Below, in pieces: positions 5,125 to 6,289 of a stretch of DNA of 6,289 nucleotides. The stretch spans positions 1-6,289 of the forward strand of contig JAGFXW010000147.1 in NCBI GenBank assembly GCA_017861495.1. Direction: 5' to 3'. Position 1 is the first letter of the stretch. Each line of letters opens with the position of its first letter. The translations under genes were made by a program, and so were the position numbers. Under the pieces are notes generated by a model that had not been told where the DNA came from, did not search any database, and saw nothing but the letters and a program-made list of their open reading frames with translations. The stretch comes from Bacillota bacterium (GTDB lineage Bacteria; Bacillota_C; Negativicutes; CTSoil-072).

Positions 5125-5159
5125 AATATTTTTTGATTTGTGCATGAAGGGAGAACGCC

Positions 5160-6047
5160 GTGAAATCCAAAGTAAATATTGGCGGACAGGCGGTTATTGA
5201 GGGCGTAATGATGCGGGGCCCGGAACTGATTGCCACAGCGGTACGAGAGCCTTCGGGCAGTATTGTTGTGCAAAAAGAAAACGTCACATCGATTACACAA
5301 AAATATCCCATCTTAAAAAAACCGTTGCTGCGCGGCTTCATTGCGCTGCTCGAATCGTTGGTTTATGGCTTGAAATCCTTGTCTTTTTCTGCGCAGGCAG
5401 CGGGTGAAGAGGAGGAAGCCTTAACAACACGTGAAATTATCATGACCATGCTGGTTTCCTTCGGGCTGGCGATTATTTTGTTTGTCGTAATTCCCACCTA
5501 CGCGGCTAAATACCTTCATAGTACCACTACGGAGCCGTGGCTGCTCAATATTTTGGAAGGAATATTGCGATTGGCGATTTTTATCGGCTATATTGTGGCA
5601 ATTTCCCGGATGAAGGACATCCAACGGGTGTTTCAATACCACGGTGCGGAACATAAAACGATTAATGCGTACGAGGCCGGAGTGCCGTTGGAAGTTTCGC
5701 AGGTGCAGGCTTTCAGCACGATCCACCCCCGCTGCGGAACCAACTTTTTGTTGATCGTCATGGTTGTCAGTATCTTTATGTTTGCTTTTTTAGGCTGGCC
5801 CGATTTGTGGCTGCGGATTGTATCCCGGATTGTTTTATTACCGCTTATCGCCGGCATCAGCTACGAAATTATCCGTTATGCCGGGCGTACGGATAAGCGG
5901 TGGGTCGCAGCGGCGATAGCTCCCGGATTATGGCTGCAGAAACTGACCACCCGCCAGCCCAGCGACGACCAGGTGGAGGTAGCGATACGGGCTTTTGAAG
6001 AAGTCCGGCCGTCTGAAGAACCAGAAAGTGATGAGGTGGAACAGTAA
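5160..6047 (+). CDS. DUF1385 family membrane protein (YqhQ-like)
   Basis: A 295-residue integral membrane protein of the DUF1385 family, of which Bacillus subtilis YqhQ is a member; its biochemical role is not established to my knowledge. The N-terminal signature NIGGQAVIEGVMMRGP is at residues 6-21. Hydrophobic segments lie at about 93-113, 129-149, 195-213 and 216-237. Between them is the strongly conserved FQYHGAEHKTINAYEAG (158-174) and STIHPRCGTNF (186-196), whose His161, Glu164, His165, His189 and Cys192 could bind a metal. The C-terminal QPSDDQVEVAIRAFEEV is typical, followed by a short acidic tail. The GTG at 5160 was chosen because AAGGGAG (5148-5154) lies six bases upstream and the signature begins a few residues later. 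The stop overlaps the prfA start by one base (TAATG), suggesting coupling. Family is secure, function unknown. Confidence 0.93.
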   Translation: MKSKVNIGGQAVIEGVMMRGPELIATAVREPSGSIVVQKENVTSITQKYPILKKPLLRGFIALLESLVYGLKSLSFSAQAAGEEEEALTTREIIMTMLVSFGLAIILFVVIPTYAAKYLHSTTTEPWLLNILEGILRLAIFIGYIVAISRMKDIQRVFQYHGAEHKTINAYEAGVPLEVSQVQAFSTIHPRCGTNFLLIVMVVSIFMFAFLGWPDLWLRIVSRIVLLPLIAGISYEIIRYAGRTDKRWVAAAIAPGLWLQKLTTRQPSDDQVEVAIRAFEEVRPSEEPESDEVEQ

Positions 6048-6289
6048 TGCTTGAAAAACTCCAAGCGCTTGAAGACCGGTGCGTGGAATTGGAACATTTG
6101 ATCAGCGATCCGGATGTGATCAAAGACCGCGATGCCTGGCAAAAACATACCAAAGCCCATGCCAAACTGATTGGCATGGTAACCGTTTTCCGTGAATATA
6201 AGGCAGCCAGCCAGGAACTGCAGGATGCCCAGCAGATGCTATCTGGGGAGACCGATCCGGAGTTCAAGGCGATGGTAGTCGCAGAAATA
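6047..6289 (+). CDS. prfA: Peptide chain release factor 1, N-terminal part (runs off the window)
   Basis: RF1 recognises UAA and UAG in the ribosomal A site and triggers release of the finished protein. Exactly 81 codons are present, to the right edge; the full protein is about 355-360 residues, so the PxT codon-recognition and GGQ catalytic motifs are outside the window. What is seen is the N-terminal helical domain: MLEKLQALEDRCVELEHLI, then SDPDVIKD, WQKHTKAHAKL, FREYKAASQEL and ETDPEFKAM, matching RF1 more than RF2 in its start and in the SDP-V pattern. GAGGTGG at 6033-6039, within the DUF1385 gene, is seven bases before the ATG at 6047. The DUF1385-prfA pairing is common in Bacillota, often followed by prmC, which methylates the GGQ glutamine. 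Confidence 0.93.
   Translation, partial: MLEKLQALEDRCVELEHLISDPDVIKDRDAWQKHTKAHAKLIGMVTVFREYKAASQELQDAQQMLSGETDPEFKAMVVAEI

Larger units (their letters stand above)
4575..5159. other. 585-base gene-free region between rpmE and the DUF1385 gene
   Basis: No credible coding sequence is seen on either strand: the open frames here have no ribosome binding site, cross repeat boundaries and show no protein-family similarity. The stretch holds a tandem palindromic repeat array (4606-4954), a small hairpin (4963-4979), two terminator-like hairpins of one sequence family (5007 and 5103) and a perfect inverted repeat between them (5031-5065). No tRNA pattern and no clear vegetative promoter for the downstream gene were found. 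Confidence 0.75.

Noticed and set aside
4947..5300. 117-codon open frame on the - strand opposite the DUF1385 start.
   Set aside because: It spans the hairpins and the start of a well-recognised gene on the other strand, and has no family similarity.

Overview
The window is a chromosomal housekeeping segment of a low-to-mid-GC Gram-positive-type bacterium (Bacillota). AGGAGG-like ribosome binding sites, GTG starts, extended -10 promoters and the gene set (prs, pth, rpmE of the zinc-binding type, a DUF1385 membrane protein, prfA) all point that way. The balanced base composition and the prs / pth / radical SAM / rpmE / DUF1385 / prfA order resemble Negativicutes such as the Sporomusaceae, but that placement is an inference from memory of gene order and was not tested. 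All recognised genes are on the + strand.

Layout. (1) Positions 2-793 are the 3' part of prs (PRPP synthase). It is followed by an imperfect inverted repeat (822-883) and a rho-independent terminator (885-908). (2) A new promoter with a perfect extended -10 (926-934) starts a tight cluster: a GNAT acetyltransferase (955-1590), a membrane-anchored CE4 polysaccharide deacetylase (1599-2420) and peptidyl-tRNA hydrolase (2417-2974, sharing ATGA with the gene before it). A hairpin with a GCAA loop and T-tract (2990-3016) separates pth from a radical SAM protein of unknown function (3043-4275). (3) rpmE (4371-4574) has its own promoter (4294-4322). (4) A 585-base gene-free stretch (4575-5159) holds a tandem array of palindromic repeat units (4606-4954), then two more copies of the same GNNA-type hairpin seen after pth and a perfect 10-bp inverted repeat between them. 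(5) A DUF1385 membrane protein (5160-6047) overlaps the start of prfA by one base. prfA (release factor 1) runs off the right edge after 81 codons.

Functional reading. Most genes belong to basic growth: PRPP supply, recycling of stalled peptidyl-tRNA (Pth), a ribosomal protein (L31) and translation termination (RF1). The deacetylase probably acts on cell-wall glycan outside the membrane. The radical SAM protein and DUF1385 protein are the two poorly understood members embedded among translation genes. The most unusual content is non-coding: a modular, apparently structured repeat array, a likely reduced relative of it after prs, and a recurrent terminator-like hairpin placed shortly upstream of start codons where there is little room for a promoter. 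No defence system, CRISPR array, insertion sequence, tRNA or rRNA was seen.
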